DNA of 64,000 nucleotides. Source: Diphasiastrum complanatum (lineage: Eukaryota; Streptophyta; Lycopodiopsida; Lycopodiales; Lycopodiaceae). The notes beneath the pieces are model-generated. The model did not search any database, had not been told where the DNA came from, and was given only the letters and a program-made list of their open reading frames with translations. Position numbers and translations under genes: made by a program. The stretch is taken from assembly GCA_029204225.1 (NCBI GenBank), contig MU831571.1:62001-126000 (forward strand), in the 5' to 3' direction. This document shows, one piece after another, positions 12,001-23,289 of the stretch. Within the stretch, counting starts at the first letter, position 1. Each line of letters starts with the position of its first letter.

Positions 12001-15000
12001 AGAGAAATTCAAACTCGCTGAGAAACAAGCAATCTGTGGACCATAAGTGGATCAAATCAAGGCTGATCTGATCCAGTGTAGCTCTGTACGAATAGAGAGC
12101 TCACACGTGTGAAATCAGCCCTCATTAATGAGTGTTGCTTCTCAAGGAATGATCCAAATTTGATGTTCTATAGCTTGTTGGATAGGTATTGAAGAGTAGA
12201 ATGTGTTGCTCTTGTTTCTAAATCAATTTGATTTGTTTTTAGAATAGTTTTAGGCAATCAGAGAATTTGAGAGGGTACTCAACTTGTGGGATATGCCAAA
12301 GTGAGCACGCATCTGTCTTTTTCATGATTTTCATCAATTTTCATTGTCAATCAAGTAGAATTGGATAGAAGTGAGTGTTCTGAGGACTTAGACTTTTCAT
12401 TTCACACATATTATTGTGTTTGAGTTGAAATTAAGTTCCTAGAGAGTTTATCAGTACTTTGAAACTCGTGGGAGAGATAGACTTCTTGCTTGCATGTGCT
12501 TATTTTTTGTGACTGAAGCAAGATCCAAATTCAAGATAGATTGATTTTCTGTGTTGAGAATTTGTTCTCACATTTGTTGCTAGATTTCATAGGTTGGATC
12601 AACATCAATGTTAGATCCTAGATTGAGATAGCAAGCAACATCCTTTCAACTCCATTTTTTATCATTACTAGAATTTCTCATAGAAAAAATGTCTTCATCT
12701 GGTTCACATTTCTTGGAGCACAGTGAGAGATTAACATCTTCCAATTATGCAATGTGGAAGATCAAAATGGAATCACTATTGATTCTACAGGATGTAATGG
12801 ATATTGTGAGTGGAGCTGAAGAAGAACCTGCTGCACCTAATGAAGTTGTAGAATTTCACAAAAGAACCAGAATTGTCCTTCATTTCATAAAAATGAATGT
12901 AACCAATGAAGTGTCAAGAGAGATTAGTACATGCACCATTGCTAAGGAAGCTTGGGATACTCTAAAAACAATCTATGAAATCAAGAATACTTCTAGATTG
13001 CTTACACTTAGAAATCAAATCTTTCTAAGTTATCAGAGAGTAGATGAGAGTGCTTCATCATATGTCATGAGAGTTAAGGATCTTCATCAAGAGTTAGCTG
13101 GATTGGAGATGCTCTTAAGAACACTGAACTTGTTCAAGTAGTCCTAAATGGACTTAGAGATGAGTATGACAATATTGTGCAGACTTATGCTGTCAGGGAG
13201 AATCTTCCATCCTTGGAGACACTGCAAGGTGTTCTCATTGCTGAAGAAAACAAGCAAGAGAACAAGATGCTGAGGATCAACAGACTTTCATTGAAAGATG
13301 GTGGAGATGACAAAGCACTCTTCATCAGAGACAAGTCAAGAGGCAAGGGCAAAGGACAACAACACTTCAAGAAAAACAAAGCCAAAGAAGGCGGTGAGGA
13401 TCAATCCTCACAAGTTGCAACATCCAATGGCAAGAAGAAGCTGTCAAAGATCAAGTGTTTTTTCTATGGCAAGAAAAGACACTATGCTTCAAACTGTTTC
13501 AAGAAGAAGAACCAATCTAAGAAAGCTAACCTTACTAATGAGGATGAGTGTGAGGGTGTTGAGAGTGAAAGAGAGGATTCATTAATGATGTCTATTTTTT
13601 CATCTTTTTCTTTTAAGAATGAAGTCTGGTGGATAGATAGTGGGGCTAGTTCCCATATGTCTAGTTCTAGGAACTCTTTCACTAATCTCATGTCTTATCT
13701 AGGTGCAAAAAGATCAATCTATACTGCTAATGATGTAGAGTGTAGGATTGAAGGAATAGGTAGTATTCCACTGCATGCATCATCATCAAAATCTTTTTGC
13801 TTACATGATGTATTGTATGTACCTAGATTGACTAAGAATCTCATTAGTGTAGGACAGTTGTTTGATAGTGGATTGGATATCAAGTTTCAAGTTGACAAGT
13901 GTATAATCTCAAGAGAAAATGAAGTTATTGCTAGAGGATCTAGGATTGGTAAGTTGTACAAACTAGATTCTAGGGAGAGTGCTAACATTTCAGATATTGC
14001 TTATGAGACCAAGGTCCTTTAGGAGTATCTGTGGCATAAGAGATTGGGACATCCCAATTTCAAAGCCATGCAATCTATGGTCAAGGAAAGAAAAGTTGTT
14101 GGACTACCAAAGTCATTGTCAAAGGAACTTCTACCTTGTGAAGCTTGTGTGTTGGCAAAATCACACAGAAGGCCATTTCCTAGATCAAGTATAAAGACAA
14201 AGCAACCATTTGAACTTGTGCACTCTGATGTTCATTTCTCATCAACTAAGAGCAAAGGAGAAGCAAATTGCTTTGTCTCTTTTGTAGATGATTATACAAG
14301 ATATTCTTGGATCTATATGATGTCTTCTAAAGCCATGGTCTATGATGTTTTTCTTACTTTCAAAGCTTATGTAGAAAAGCAGTTTCCTTTCAAGTTGAAA
14401 GCTTTGAGAAGTGATAGTGGAGGAGAATACACTTCCAATAAGTTTGAAGACTTTTGTGAGAGAGAGAGTATTCAAAGAGAGTTTTCTTGTTCATATACTC
14501 CTCAGCAAAATGGAGTTACTAAGAGAAAAAATAGAACTTTGTGTAAATGTGCAAAAGCCATTAGGCTAGAAGCTTCTCTGCCTAAAGAATTTTGGGGAGA
14601 GGCAGTTGCATGTGCAAACTATCTTTGTAATAGGATTTCAAGTCTTGCAATAGGAGGAAAGACACCATTTGAGATGTTGTATAAGAAAAAGCCTAAAGTA
14701 GATCATCTTAGGATTTTTGGCTGTGTATGCTTTGTGCATGTGCCTCTAGAAACTAGGAAGAAGGAAGATCCTAGTGTCGTAAAAGGAATTTTTGTAGGAT
14801 ATGTATCTACCAAAAAAGCATACAAAGTTTATTTACCCTCTACTGACAAGAATGTTGTTAGTAGAGATGTGATCTTCCATGAAGATCAGAAATCTAACTT
14901 GGATGATGCATAGGTCAAGGAGTCTCATGCAAGATCAATCATCAATCTTGATGCTGTTCAAGAAGTGGTGAGGCCGAGGCTTGAGGAGGAGCAAATTCAA

Positions 15001-18000
15001 GCTACCACACCAAGAAGATCTACACAAGCAATATCTGAGCCAAAGAGGCTCACATATGATGAAGAAGGAAGGCAAGTGCAAGGTGAAACTTCTTATCATG
15101 CTCTCTTCATATCAGAGGAAGAGCCTAAAGATGTCCAAGAAGCTCTTCAATCCAAGATGTGGGTTGAAGCAATGACTCAAGAGTTTGAAGCCTTGATGTC
15201 AAACAACACATGGGAGCTTGTGGAGCCACCAAACAACATGCATGTGATTGGATGTAAGTGGGTATTCAGAATCAAGTATAATCATGATGGATCTATCAAT
15301 AAGTATAAAACAAGACTTTGTGCCAAAGGCTACTCACAGATCAAAGGTCTTGAATATGAAGACACCTTTGCACCAGTTGCAAAGATGGTAACAATTCGAA
15401 TACTCATATCTCTTGCATGTTTTCACAAATGGAGTATGTTCCAGCTTGATGTTTCTAATGCATTTCTCAATGGTTACCTTGATGAGGAGATTTACATGGA
15501 GCAGCCTCCGGGTTTTGTGAAGGAAGGTGATGAATCAAAAGTTTGTCTTTTGTTCAAAAGTTTGTATGAACTGAAACAGGCACCAAGGTCTTGGTATGCA
15601 AGGCTCAACTCCTATCTCATATCACTCGGATTCTAACTGAATATGACCCTTCACTGTATTATAAGTTTGTAGATAACTTTGTAATTATTCTTCTCATCTA
15701 TGTAGATGATATCATTCTTTGTGGAAACAATGAGAAGTAAGTTGAAGAAACTAAACATGCACTTGGTACTGAGTTTAAGATGCAGAACTTAGGAGTTCTT
15801 CACTATATTCTAGGCCTTGAAATAGATTTTTGGAAAGGTCATGCATTTATAAGCCAAAGTAGATATGCACTTTCCATGCTCAAGAAATTCCATATGGAAA
15901 ATTGTAACGGCAGAGATACACCTATGGAGCACACTGTAAATGTTCCTATGAAAGATGATGAAAAATCCTTTGTGGACATCACTCTTTAGAGGAGTCTTAT
16001 TGGCTCACTTATTTGGTTAACAATGACTAGGCCTGATCTAAGCTTTTGTGTTCATAAGCTAAGTCAACACATGCAGGATCCAAAGTTATATCATTGGAAG
16101 TTGGCTAAAAGAGTCTTGAGGTATATATCTTCTACCTTGGATTATGGATTATTCTACAAAGGAGAAGATCTGACTTTGATTGCTTTTTCAGATTCAGATT
16201 TTGTAGGAGACAGCTTGGATAGGAAATCCACAAGTGCTTACACTATATTTCTTGGAGGGAACTTGGTTTCTTGGCTATCAAAGAAGCAGACAACTATTTT
16301 CTTATCATCTTGTGAAGCTGAATACAAATCTCTTACAACCACAACAAAGGAGGTTTTATGGATCAAAAGGCTACTTTTGGAGCTAAAGTGTTATGCAGAT
16401 GAAAATCTTTCAATTATCAAGAATGACAACATTTCTGCTCAAGCTCTTGCAAATAACCCAGTTTTTTATGCAAGGAGCAAACACATTGAAGTAGCTCATC
16501 ATTTTGTAAGAGAAAAAGTCATTAGGAGAGAGATCTCTTTGGAACATGTTGCATCTTCAGATTGTGTTACAGATCTTCTCACCAAGCCTCTACTCAAGAA
16601 TGTCTTTATAAAGATGAGGTCTAACCTTGCCCTAATTTCGAAGTCTATGTTGATAGGAACATAAATTTTAAAGAGGAGTGTGAAGATTATTAAAATATTG
16701 TCTTCCTATCTCGAGTTTGGGGCCATGGTGATTTCCACTAAATTTCATATTGTACATAAAAAGTATGTGAATTGAGCACATAACCTTCTAGTATAGCTCG
16801 GATTTGAGTTAGATAGATTCAATTTTGATGACATGCCGAAGTTTAGATAGCATGCAATGTCATACTGTATGCATGCAAGCCACATGCAATCAGTGCATGC
16901 AACATGCAAAGTGGTTTCTGTGATCTACACATGTCTAGGCAGTGGTAGGTGAATTAGTTCAGTTAAGTGGACTTTCCATGCAACTCCACTGTAGGAATTC
17001 GAGTCTCTCTCATGTACATGTAGGGAAAGCTTGGCATGTTTTGCCATATTGTGAATAATGAGATTTTGGTATTTTGGATTCATTCTCTCTCTACCCGAGT
17101 TTTCCATCATTGATTTTCTCTCTCTACTCGAGAGCAGCCTTTTTTTTTACATAATGAACACTTAGAATTTTTTTTGACATTCATTTCTCATAGTGAGGAG
17201 TTATATTTTTTCATCTAATGTATGTCATTGTGCTCTTGTCATAGATTTTTCAAGCATACTATTCTTTGATCAATCTTGTGCAATCACAATACCTCAGTAA
17301 GATCTTGTAGGGTGTGTGGTGAAGTTCACACGTGCTAAAAACTTCACAGAGTGGACAAGGAGCTAGAACTCAACTCAATGAGCTGAAATAGCAAGAACAA
17401 TTTGATGTATTCGCCACCAAGTCAAAGTTCATCTAGAAAGATAAAACAGAATAAGTTGAATTTGTTGGTTACGTGAGGGGCTAACTAAAAACATGTTCCA
17501 TTTTTTAAGAACCCATTCCATTATAAGACCTAGAATAGACCAAAAAGACCTTGTCACAAAAAGTAGAGAGTATGACAAGAGCTCGTGTGAAATCATGTAC
17601 ATGAAAAGCACCCTTTGCCCTTGTAAAGGACACCCCTTAATCATTCTGATGCATCAAGGCTAAGAAACTTAACACCCTACTAGCCTTAAAAATTGCACAA
17701 TCTTATTTTATGTATATAATTGTTAGGCATCCCTTGTGGATAGCTCAATGCAAGCCAAATATGTCTAATTCCAAAATTTAGAAATAGGATGATAATTATC
17801 TATCACATTACAATCATAACAATATTTCTTATATACATCATTCTGATTGTTTCATAACTTGCTACATCAGGGTGCTGCAACCATTTGCTATGCAGCAGCA
17901 CATCCAGATCTTGATGGAGTTACAGGAAAGTATCTATGTGATTGTAATGAAGCAACTGCTAGCAAGCATGCATCTGATATGAAGTTAGCTGCTGCAACTT

Positions 18001-18047
18001 GGAAACTTAGTGAAAAGCTAATAGAGAAAATTGTTGAGGACAATTAG
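6340..18047 (+). CDS. Short-chain dehydrogenase/reductase, retinol-dehydrogenase/TIC32-like, C-terminal exons
   Basis: Four exons (6340-6418, 9728-9815, 9995-10038, 17871-18047) join in compatible phases with GT-AG introns and no internal stop, giving the last ~128 residues of an SDR-family NAD(P)-dependent oxidoreductase. The first exon carries the catalytic YxxxK (AYGDSKLAN), followed by the helix KELARRLK; the second carries VTVNALHPGPIKT, the NxxxPG region after the active site; the last carries GAATICYAAAHP and GVTGKYLCDCNEA, the typical C terminus of plant retinol-dehydrogenase/TIC32-like SDRs. In that family TIC32 acts at the chloroplast inner envelope; the substrate here is unknown. 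The Rossmann-fold exons with TGxxxGIG were not found, so they lie left of the window or are lost. The last intron is 7.8 kb because of a copia insertion. Open exons and clean splice sites suggest a live gene. Confidence 0.85.
8790..8870. repeat. Compound (CA)n / (TGCG)n / (TG)n microsatellite
   Basis: A short CA run (8790-8806), then TGCG tetranucleotides (about 8813-8834), then TG dinucleotides to 8870, lying in the SDR intron. Confidence 0.93.
8836..9120. repeat. Two-unit tandem duplication, about 140 bp per unit, each headed by (TG)n
   Basis: Unit 1 (8836-8978) and unit 2 (8979-9120) each start with a TG tract and continue with nearly the same ~107-bp sequence (GCTCATTAAAGCTAGATCAT ... 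CACTATGTGAAGT). They differ by scattered substitutions and a small insertion, so the duplication is not very recent. Confidence 0.9.
9728..9815 (+). CDS. SDR gene, exon with NALHPG motif
   Basis: 88 nt, acceptor AACAG before 9728 and donor AAAT|GTAAG after 9815. It starts in phase 0, agreeing with the preceding exon, and encodes VTVNALHPGPIKTRIY, the conserved segment after the SDR active site. Confidence 0.85.
9995..10038 (+). CDS. SDR gene, 44-nt mini-exon
   Basis: Acceptor GCAG before 9995 and donor CAG|GTAATA after 10038. It carries the base left over from the previous exon and ends in phase 0, encoding TLALFSLCFKTISQ. A hydrophobic segment ending in Gln directly before GAAT is usual in this SDR group, which supports this short exon. 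Confidence 0.75.
10039..11180 (+). other. SDR last intron, part left of the copia insertion
   Basis: No gene or mobile element was recognised. The intron resumes at 17349-17870 on the far side of the copia element; without the insertion it would be about 1.66 kb. Confidence 0.6.
11181..11915 (+). repeat. 5' LTR of intronic copia (735 bp)
   Basis: Starts TGTGAAGATTATT and ends AACTTCACA directly before the primer binding site. Compared with the right LTR it carries about 60 extra bases near 11450-11510, rich in repeated ATGCATGCA-type words. It ends with TTCACACGTGCTAAGAACTT, a relative of the G-box palindrome found in other LTRs here. Confidence 0.95.
11916..11927 (+). promoter_or_regulatory. 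Primer binding site
   Basis: TGGTATCAAAGC follows the 5' LTR end and is complementary to initiator Met tRNA with one mismatch against the usual TGGTATCAGAGC. Confidence 0.85.
12101..12112. promoter_or_regulatory. Palindrome TCACACGTGTGA in the copia leader
   Basis: A perfect 12-bp inverted repeat with a CACGTG (G-box) core, about 175 bp downstream of the primer binding site. The same palindrome recurs in other copia LTRs of the window. Confidence 0.6.
12689..13620 (+). pseudogene. copia gag (intronic element)
   Basis: Starts at Met 12689 (MSSSGSHFLEHSERLTSSNYAMWKIKMESLL). The UBN2-like gag region is readable to about 13100, where loss of one base shifts the frame and brings a TAG at 13139. 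The other frame continues from about 13140 with a basic Lys-rich tail and a zinc knuckle near 13455-13500. The knuckle reads CFFYGKKRHYASNC, so its second Cys is replaced by Tyr. The leader between primer site and gag is about 760 bp. Confidence 0.9.
13621..14913 (+). pseudogene. copia protease and integrase (intronic element)
   Basis: The protease active site IDSGASSH lies at about 13630. The integrase zinc region (LWHKRLGHPNF ... CEACVLAKSH) spans 14030-14165, after an in-frame TAG at about 14020. The catalytic core has Asp in HSDVHF (near 14225) and Asp in RSDSGGEY (near 14410). Where the family has Glu in GVAERKN, this copy reads GVTKRKN (near 14515), so the third catalytic residue is Lys. 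A TAG at 14911-14913 separates it from the reverse transcriptase segment, which continues in the same frame. Confidence 0.9.
14965..16664 (+). pseudogene. copia reverse transcriptase and RNase H (intronic element)
   Basis: Reverse transcriptase begins near 15130 (WVEAMTQEFEAL) and is open to 15636, where a frameshift breaks it. The catalytic YVDD is at about 15700 in a different frame, followed by TAA near 15740 and TAG near 15989. RNase H runs 16023-16664 with the copia blocks MTRPDLSFCVHKLSQ, FSDSDFVGD and HHFVREKV, ending in the C-terminal LLTKPLL segment. A purine-rich tract (AAAGAGGAG) follows just before the 3' LTR. Confidence 0.92.
16679..17348 (+). repeat. 3' LTR of intronic copia (670 bp)
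   Basis: Starts TGTGAAGATTATT after the polypurine tract AAAGAGGAG and ends ACTTCACA. It matches the left LTR apart from a missing ~60-bp block and scattered substitutions. Confidence 0.95.
17871..18047 (+). CDS. SDR gene, last exon with stop codon
   Basis: Acceptor ATCAG before 17871, phase 0, open to TAG at 18045-18047; 58 residues. GAATICYAAAHPDLDGVTGKY and the following CDCNEA are the characteristic end of plant retinol-dehydrogenase/TIC32-like SDRs. An amphipathic tail (TWKLSEKLIEKIVEDN) closes the protein. Confidence 0.9.
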   Translation, partial: GAATICYAAAHPDLDGVTGKYLCDCNEATASKHASDMKLAAATWKLSEKLIEKIVEDN

Positions 18048-18298
18048 TCAAGCATGGTTCGTGAAATATGTGTAAGCTAGTTCTCAACTTGTGTTATGTA
18101 ATAAGATTTGCTCATTGGTAGCCCTCAAGAATCTTTCGTCAAAATAATTTTTTTTAAAAGTCTTATAGGCCTTTGGCCCATTTGTTCACTCATGAGTAGG
18201 AAAGGGAAGCTGACTTGGGTGAGCAAACCCAAGCACGTCCCTACACCAGTCAAAATAAGATGTTTCTTTGATCATCTAATGTGGATGCTTTTTAGCTC

Positions 18299-18304
18299 AA
18301 TAAA
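18299..18304 (+). terminator. Candidate polyadenylation signal of the SDR gene
   Basis: AATAAA lies about 250 bp after the SDR stop codon, a plausible 3' UTR length. Plant polyadenylation signals are loose, so this is only positional support. Confidence 0.4.
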
Positions 18305-18396
18305 TGAATATTATAGAGATGGTTATGCATAGCTAATTATCATGTTATGCCACAAACTTTTTAAAAGTAGAAATGCTAGTTTTGTATGTGATTTAT

Positions 18397-19080
18397 TGTT
18401 AAAATTACACAAGCTAGTTTGATATTTTCACTTGTAAATTGCATTGAGGCCCTGTTGTGGGATGTCACACGTGCCAAAAGCATATGATACTTTTTTCTAA
18501 GTCAAATCAATAACCTAGCTTTGGAATGGTACCTTTGGAATGAGTCCAAAATGTGCATAGATAGGCTAGAGAGATTCTAGGAGCTAAAAATAGCAATTTT
18601 TACATTGTTTTAGATCTCAAGATCTTGACTCCCAATAGGGTGGATCTTATGACCTGATAGTTTAAACATTAGTTTTAGGTTATGAATGGATCAGAGGAAG
18701 CCCTAAATGCTCAGATCCGAGGCACTTACGTATAAATATGTGATGGATCATCCATCCAATAATGAGTAAAATCGAGATCTTCCTTCATGACTAGTTTTTG
18801 TCTATCATTTGAATGATAATTGCTATTGGCATATGGTCTTTTGTAATTATTAGATGAGTTTGAAGGTAATGGTAACAATACACATGCAGCAGCAGGGAGT
18901 ACTTTCACACGTGTGAGCCTCTTTGCATGATTTTGGAGCCAAATTGTGGTTTTCAAGCCAAGATAAGTTAAAAATCAATGTATTGGTTTGTAATCTAGCT
19001 ATCAGATCTTGTTTGGATATTATGTAGGTGCTTTCTCCATCATTTCTAGGATCAATTGGGTTTATTTTTCTGCATTTTCA
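18397..19080 (+). repeat. Copia 5' LTR (684 bp) of a truncated element
   Basis: Starts TGTTAAAATTACACAAGC and ends CTGCATTTTCA, followed by AAA and a primer binding site. It resembles the LTRs of the element at 40691-45517 in its beginning, in a GTCACACGTGCCAAA segment and in its internal order, so it is a related family. It contains a perfect CACACGTGTG at 18906-18915. No second LTR of this element was found. Confidence 0.8.
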
Positions 19081-19083
19081 AAA

Positions 19084-19096
19084 TGGTATCAGAGCC
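19084..19096 (+). promoter_or_regulatory. Primer binding site
   Basis: TGGTATCAGAGCC, complementary to initiator Met tRNA, three bases after the LTR end. Confidence 0.9.
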
Positions 19097-19579
19097 ATTC
19101 CAAGAAATGAGCTATAATTCATGATAGAATCATGGATTTTGATGCGATTCAAGCATTGGTTGCTATCTAGACACAATCTATGATTTGTACCTTCAATATT
19201 TGATCAATTTGAGTGAATAGGAATCTAATGGTTTTTGGTTTACAGGGTTTTAGCTTCAAAATCTGAGTTGAGATCATCTCTTATCAATTGGATCAAATTA
19301 ACAAGTATTTTGTGCTTTTTTTTTTTTGATGCTACTCGATTTGTGGAGTCAATCACAAAGAATAGTTTTCAATCATTCGATAGGAAGGTAGATCATCATT
19401 ATTGGTTCATTAAAAGTCAATTTTGGAGTCAACCCAAAGGTTTTGACAGATACTCATCATGGAATGCAATTCTAGCTAAGATTGTGTTCAATTTTTGCTT
19501 GTTTTGGAGAATAGTTTGGATTCATTATTGTATAGGGATTCAACCTAATCTTGTAGGGATGATTTGAAGAGGCATTTAT
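19097..19579 (+). other. Copia leader cut off by another element
   Basis: Non-coding leader following the primer binding site. No gag start is reached before the oppositely oriented copia element begins at 19580, so this element was probably interrupted or truncated there. Confidence 0.6.
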
Positions 19580-20303
19580 TGTGAAAATTCACATGTGTGG
19601 GAATGTCCTAATGTGTGATTATAATTTCCTAAGCTTTGTGTTTGCACTTTAAATCAACTATAGATTGAAATCCAAGATCTATGTCAAATTCTAAGGCAAA
19701 GACACAAATCTACATGCATACATTAATCAACTAAGTTATTTCACACGTGTGGAAAGTACATATAAAAAAACTAAGTACAAAAAGTAGTTGCTCTAGGGTA
19801 GAGAGAGAAAGCAACAACAAGGCCTCTATTAGAGAGAGAAACTAAAATAGTCACAAATTGTCAAATCTCCATTAACTCTCAAAAACTCAATACAAAAGTG
19901 AAATGAATCAATGTACATGTAGTATCTTGAGGTAGTCCATACTCAGTTCCTATTGCACCCCTTTTCTAGCACCTCTTACATCCTACTGGATGAGAGACTC
20001 AACATCCCTTCAATTTGATTGGACCCTTCTAATGAAAATCTCACTTATGATTGGACCCCTGACTCTTCACCAACACATTGACCTTGGTCACTTATCAAAT
20101 CTAGATATGACACTTGTAGAGAGCCTAACTAGCTCGAGCTACATCATAATTGACTTTTGGCCTAATGATGATAAAACATGTGTACTTGACTATTTGACCT
20201 CTATAGCCAAAAATGGCCTATTAACTGCCTACACCAAGATGCTTGATGAACAAACTTTCTCAAACCCCTAAAGTCAAGATAGATATCTTTTTACCTTTTC
20301 ACA
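19580..20303 (-). repeat. 3' LTR of minus-strand copia (724 bp)
   Basis: The minus strand starts TGTGAAAAGGTAAAAAG directly after a TTTTAGGAG purine tract and ends GAATTTTCACA. It contains a perfect CACACGTGTG at 19742-19751 and a CTCTCTACCCTAGAGCAACTA segment resembling the LTR of the intronic copia. Confidence 0.8.
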
Positions 20304-20323
20304 CTCCTAAAAAGTTATCTATT

Positions 20324-21750
20324 CTAGAAAAGCATGGATCTTGGAATAAATCCAAGATTAGATCTATGTTTGATGAAAGAACTCTTGAGTAGTGGCTTGG
20401 TGAGTAGATCAGCAATACATAAAGATGAATCAATATGCTCCAAGTGGATCTCTCCTCCAATAAGCTTTTCTCTCACAAAGTGATGTGCAACTTCGATATG
20501 CTTGCTCCTTGCATGAAAAATTGGATTGTTGGCAAGGGCTTGGGCTGAAATGTTGTCACAATAGATCAATGGTAGATCATCCACCTTGATGCACTTTAGC
20601 TCCAATAAAATCCTCTTGATCCAAAGCACGTCTTTTGTTGTTGTAGTGAGTGCTTTATACTCAGCCTCACATGAAGAAAGAGAGATAGTATCTTGATTTT
20701 TGAAAAGCCAAGATATGATATTTCCTCCAAAAAATATAGTATATGCACTTGTGTATTTTTTATCCACCTTGTCACTAGCAAAATCCAAATCCAAGTAGCC
20801 AATAAGGGATAGATCTTTACCTTTATAAAGCAAACCATAATTATGAGATGAAGATATGTACCTAAGCACTCTCTTGGCCATCTTCCAATGATGGATCTTT
20901 GGATCTTCAATAAATTGACTCAACTTGTGCACACAATAGCTCAACTTGGGCCTAGTAATGGTAAGCCATATCAAGGAGCCGATAAGACTCCTAAAACAGG
21001 TGATGTCCTTGAAGGATCTGTCATTTCCCTTATTAGGATCTTTTACAATATGCTCCATAGGAGCATCAATGCTCTTACAACTTTCCATATGAAACTTTTT
21101 CAACATAGAAAGAGCATATCTAGATTGACATATAAAAGCATAATCATCATGAAAATCAATCTCTAGGCCTAAAATATAGTGGATCTCTCCTAGATCTTGC
21201 ATTTTAAACTCACCTCCAAGTGCTAATTTATTTTCTTCAACTAATTTGATGCAACTTCCACAAAGGATAATGTCATCTACATAGATAAGAATAATGAGAA
21301 GATCACTAGCAACAGATTTTAGATACATGGAAGGATCATAGTCACTTAGGATAAATCCTAGTGAGATAAAAATAGTTGAGTCTAGCATACCATGATCTTG
21401 GTGCTTGCTTGAGTCCATAAAGACTTTTGAATAACAATTTTGATTCATCCTTGATGAATCCTTGAGGTTGTTCCATATAGATTTCTTCTTCAAGATATCC
21501 ATTGATAAATGCATTGGAAACATCCAATTGGAACACCTTCCATTATAGATATGATGACTCTTATTGTCACCATCTTTGCAATGGCTGAAAAGGTCTCTTC
21601 ATAATCAAGGCCATGGATTTGAGCAAAACCTTTTGCACATGACTTGCCTTCTACTTGTTGATGGTGCCATCTTGGTTGTATTTGATTTGAAATACACACT
21701 TGCAACCAATAATATGCTTGTTGGATGGAGGATCCACAAGCTCCCAAGTA
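20324..21750 (-). pseudogene. copia reverse transcriptase and RNase H (minus-strand element)
   Basis: A 399-codon open frame (21523-20324) holds the end of reverse transcriptase and all of RNase H: catalytic LIYVDDIILCGS near 21280, LGLEIDF, TRPKLSYCVHKLSQ, LDLDFASDK and HHFVREKL. The upstream reverse transcriptase blocks ([40 protein letters not shown]) are in other frames from 21747 to 21342. The acidic residue of the RNase H block usually written SDSDFAGD reads LDLDFASD here. Confidence 0.9.
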
Positions 21751-22054
21751 TTGTTGGTGATCAATGCATCATACTTTTGCTTTTTAGCCTCACATCACTC
21801 CTTGGTATTGAGTGCATCTTGGGCATCCTTTATCTCTTCATGTGAGATAAAAAATGCATAATTAGTGGAATCAAGGTCCAATTGCTTGCTTTGTCAACAT
21901 ATGAGAGCCTCTTGGGCTCAGATCTCTCTCTCAAGGATCTTTTTGGTGAAAACATTCGAGGAGACTCCTTCTCAAATCTCGACCCTATCACATCATGATT
22001 GTCTTCAGTATTGATAATAGGTTATGCATCTTGAGATGCCTTGATCTCGGCCCC

Positions 22055-23289
22055 TTACAAGTTTGAATATTGATCTTCATGAAAAGTGACATCTCTACTC
22101 TCAATCACCCTTGAGGTAGAGAGTATAGAGACTCTATAGGCCTTCTTGGTGGATGAGTATCCAACCATGATCCCTTTGCTTGAGCATGTATCATCTTTAT
22201 TCCTTGTTTCCAAGGGAATATGTGCAAAGAAAATACTCCCAAAGACTCTAAGGTGATCAACCTTAGGCTTCTTCTTGAATAAAATCTCATATGGCGTCTT
22301 CCCTCCAAGAGCAAGATGTGGGAGCCTATTGCAAAGATAATTTTCACAATTGATAGCCTCTCCCAAAAAATCTTTAGGCAAAGATGCTTCAATCCTTATG
22401 GATTTGGCACACTCACATAAGGATCTATTCTTCCTCTCAGCCACCCCATTTTGATAAGGTGAATAAGCACAAGAGAACTCCCATTTGATGCCTTCTTAAG
22501 AGCTCACAATAGTCATGGAAGTTGTTGGAGATGTACTCTCCTCCTCCATCACTCCTCAAAGCTTTGATCTTCAAAGAGAATTGCTTCTCAACATATGCTT
22601 TGAATATGAGGAAATAATCATAGACCATGGATTTTGAAGAAAGAAGATATAACCATGTGTATCTTGTGAAATCATCAATAAAAGTCACAAAGCAAGTGGC
22701 TCCTCCCTTGCTTTTGCTTGATGAAAAGTGCACATCCGAGTGTATCAACTCCAAAGGATGTGTGCTCTTGATGGTAGATCTTGGATATGGCTACTTGTGT
22801 GATTTTGCAATAGCACAAGCCTCACATGGCTTGATCTCCTTGGAAAGTGTCTTTGGCAAGCCAATAACCTTGGCTTCTTTGATCATAGAAAGCATGGATT
22901 TGTAATTGGGATGTCCCAATCTCCTATGCCATAACTCCTCCTTGGAGAGCCTGGTCACATAAGCATTATCACAAGAATTTGCACTTTCTCTTGGATCCAA
23001 TTTCTATATGCCAGGCCACTATCAAGAAGTTGGCAAACACTTATAAGGTTCTTTGTAAGCTTAGGAACAAAAAGAACCTTGTTGAGAGAGAGAACTTTAG
23101 AAAATGCAATTTTCAAGGGAATACTCCCTATTCCTTCAATTTTGTACTCTTGATCATTTGCAGTGTATATGGACTTATGAATCCTTCATAAGGCATGATA
23201 GATGAGAAGGAATCCTTGGAGCTACACATATGAGATGATGCTCCACTATCAATATACCAAGGGCCATCCTTCTTGAAGGGTGAAGAGGA
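22055..23289 (-). pseudogene. copia protease and integrase (minus-strand element)
   Basis: Protease IDSGASSHM near 23240; zinc region LWHRRLGHPNYKS ... CEACAIAKSH at 22920-22800; integrase core with HSDVHF near 22740, RSDGGGEY near 22545 and MAERKNRSL near 22440, so the three catalytic acidic residues are present but split between frames. The C-terminal GYSSTKKAYRV block and the SRDVTFHEDQ motif end near 22060. Frameshifts occur near 22440 and 22760. Confidence 0.88.

Larger units (their letters stand above)
11181..17348 (+). mobile_element. Full-length copia retrotransposon inside the SDR intron
   Basis: Two LTRs in direct orientation (11181-11915 and 16679-17348) bracket a primer binding site, gag, protease, integrase, reverse transcriptase and RNase H in copia order. 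Flanking pentamers are CAGTG (11176-11180) and GAGTG (17349-17353), a target duplication with one mismatch. The element lies in the same direction as the host gene. The coding region has at least one frameshift in gag, in-frame stops after gag and integrase, a frameshift and stops in reverse transcriptase, and a lost integrase Glu, so it cannot move autonomously. Confidence 0.95.

Noticed and set aside
19235-19567. 110-codon frame after the primer binding site at 19084, considered as gag
   Set aside because: It lacks the NYxxWKxKM gag signature seen in every other copia element here and crosses a poly-T run; treated as leader.
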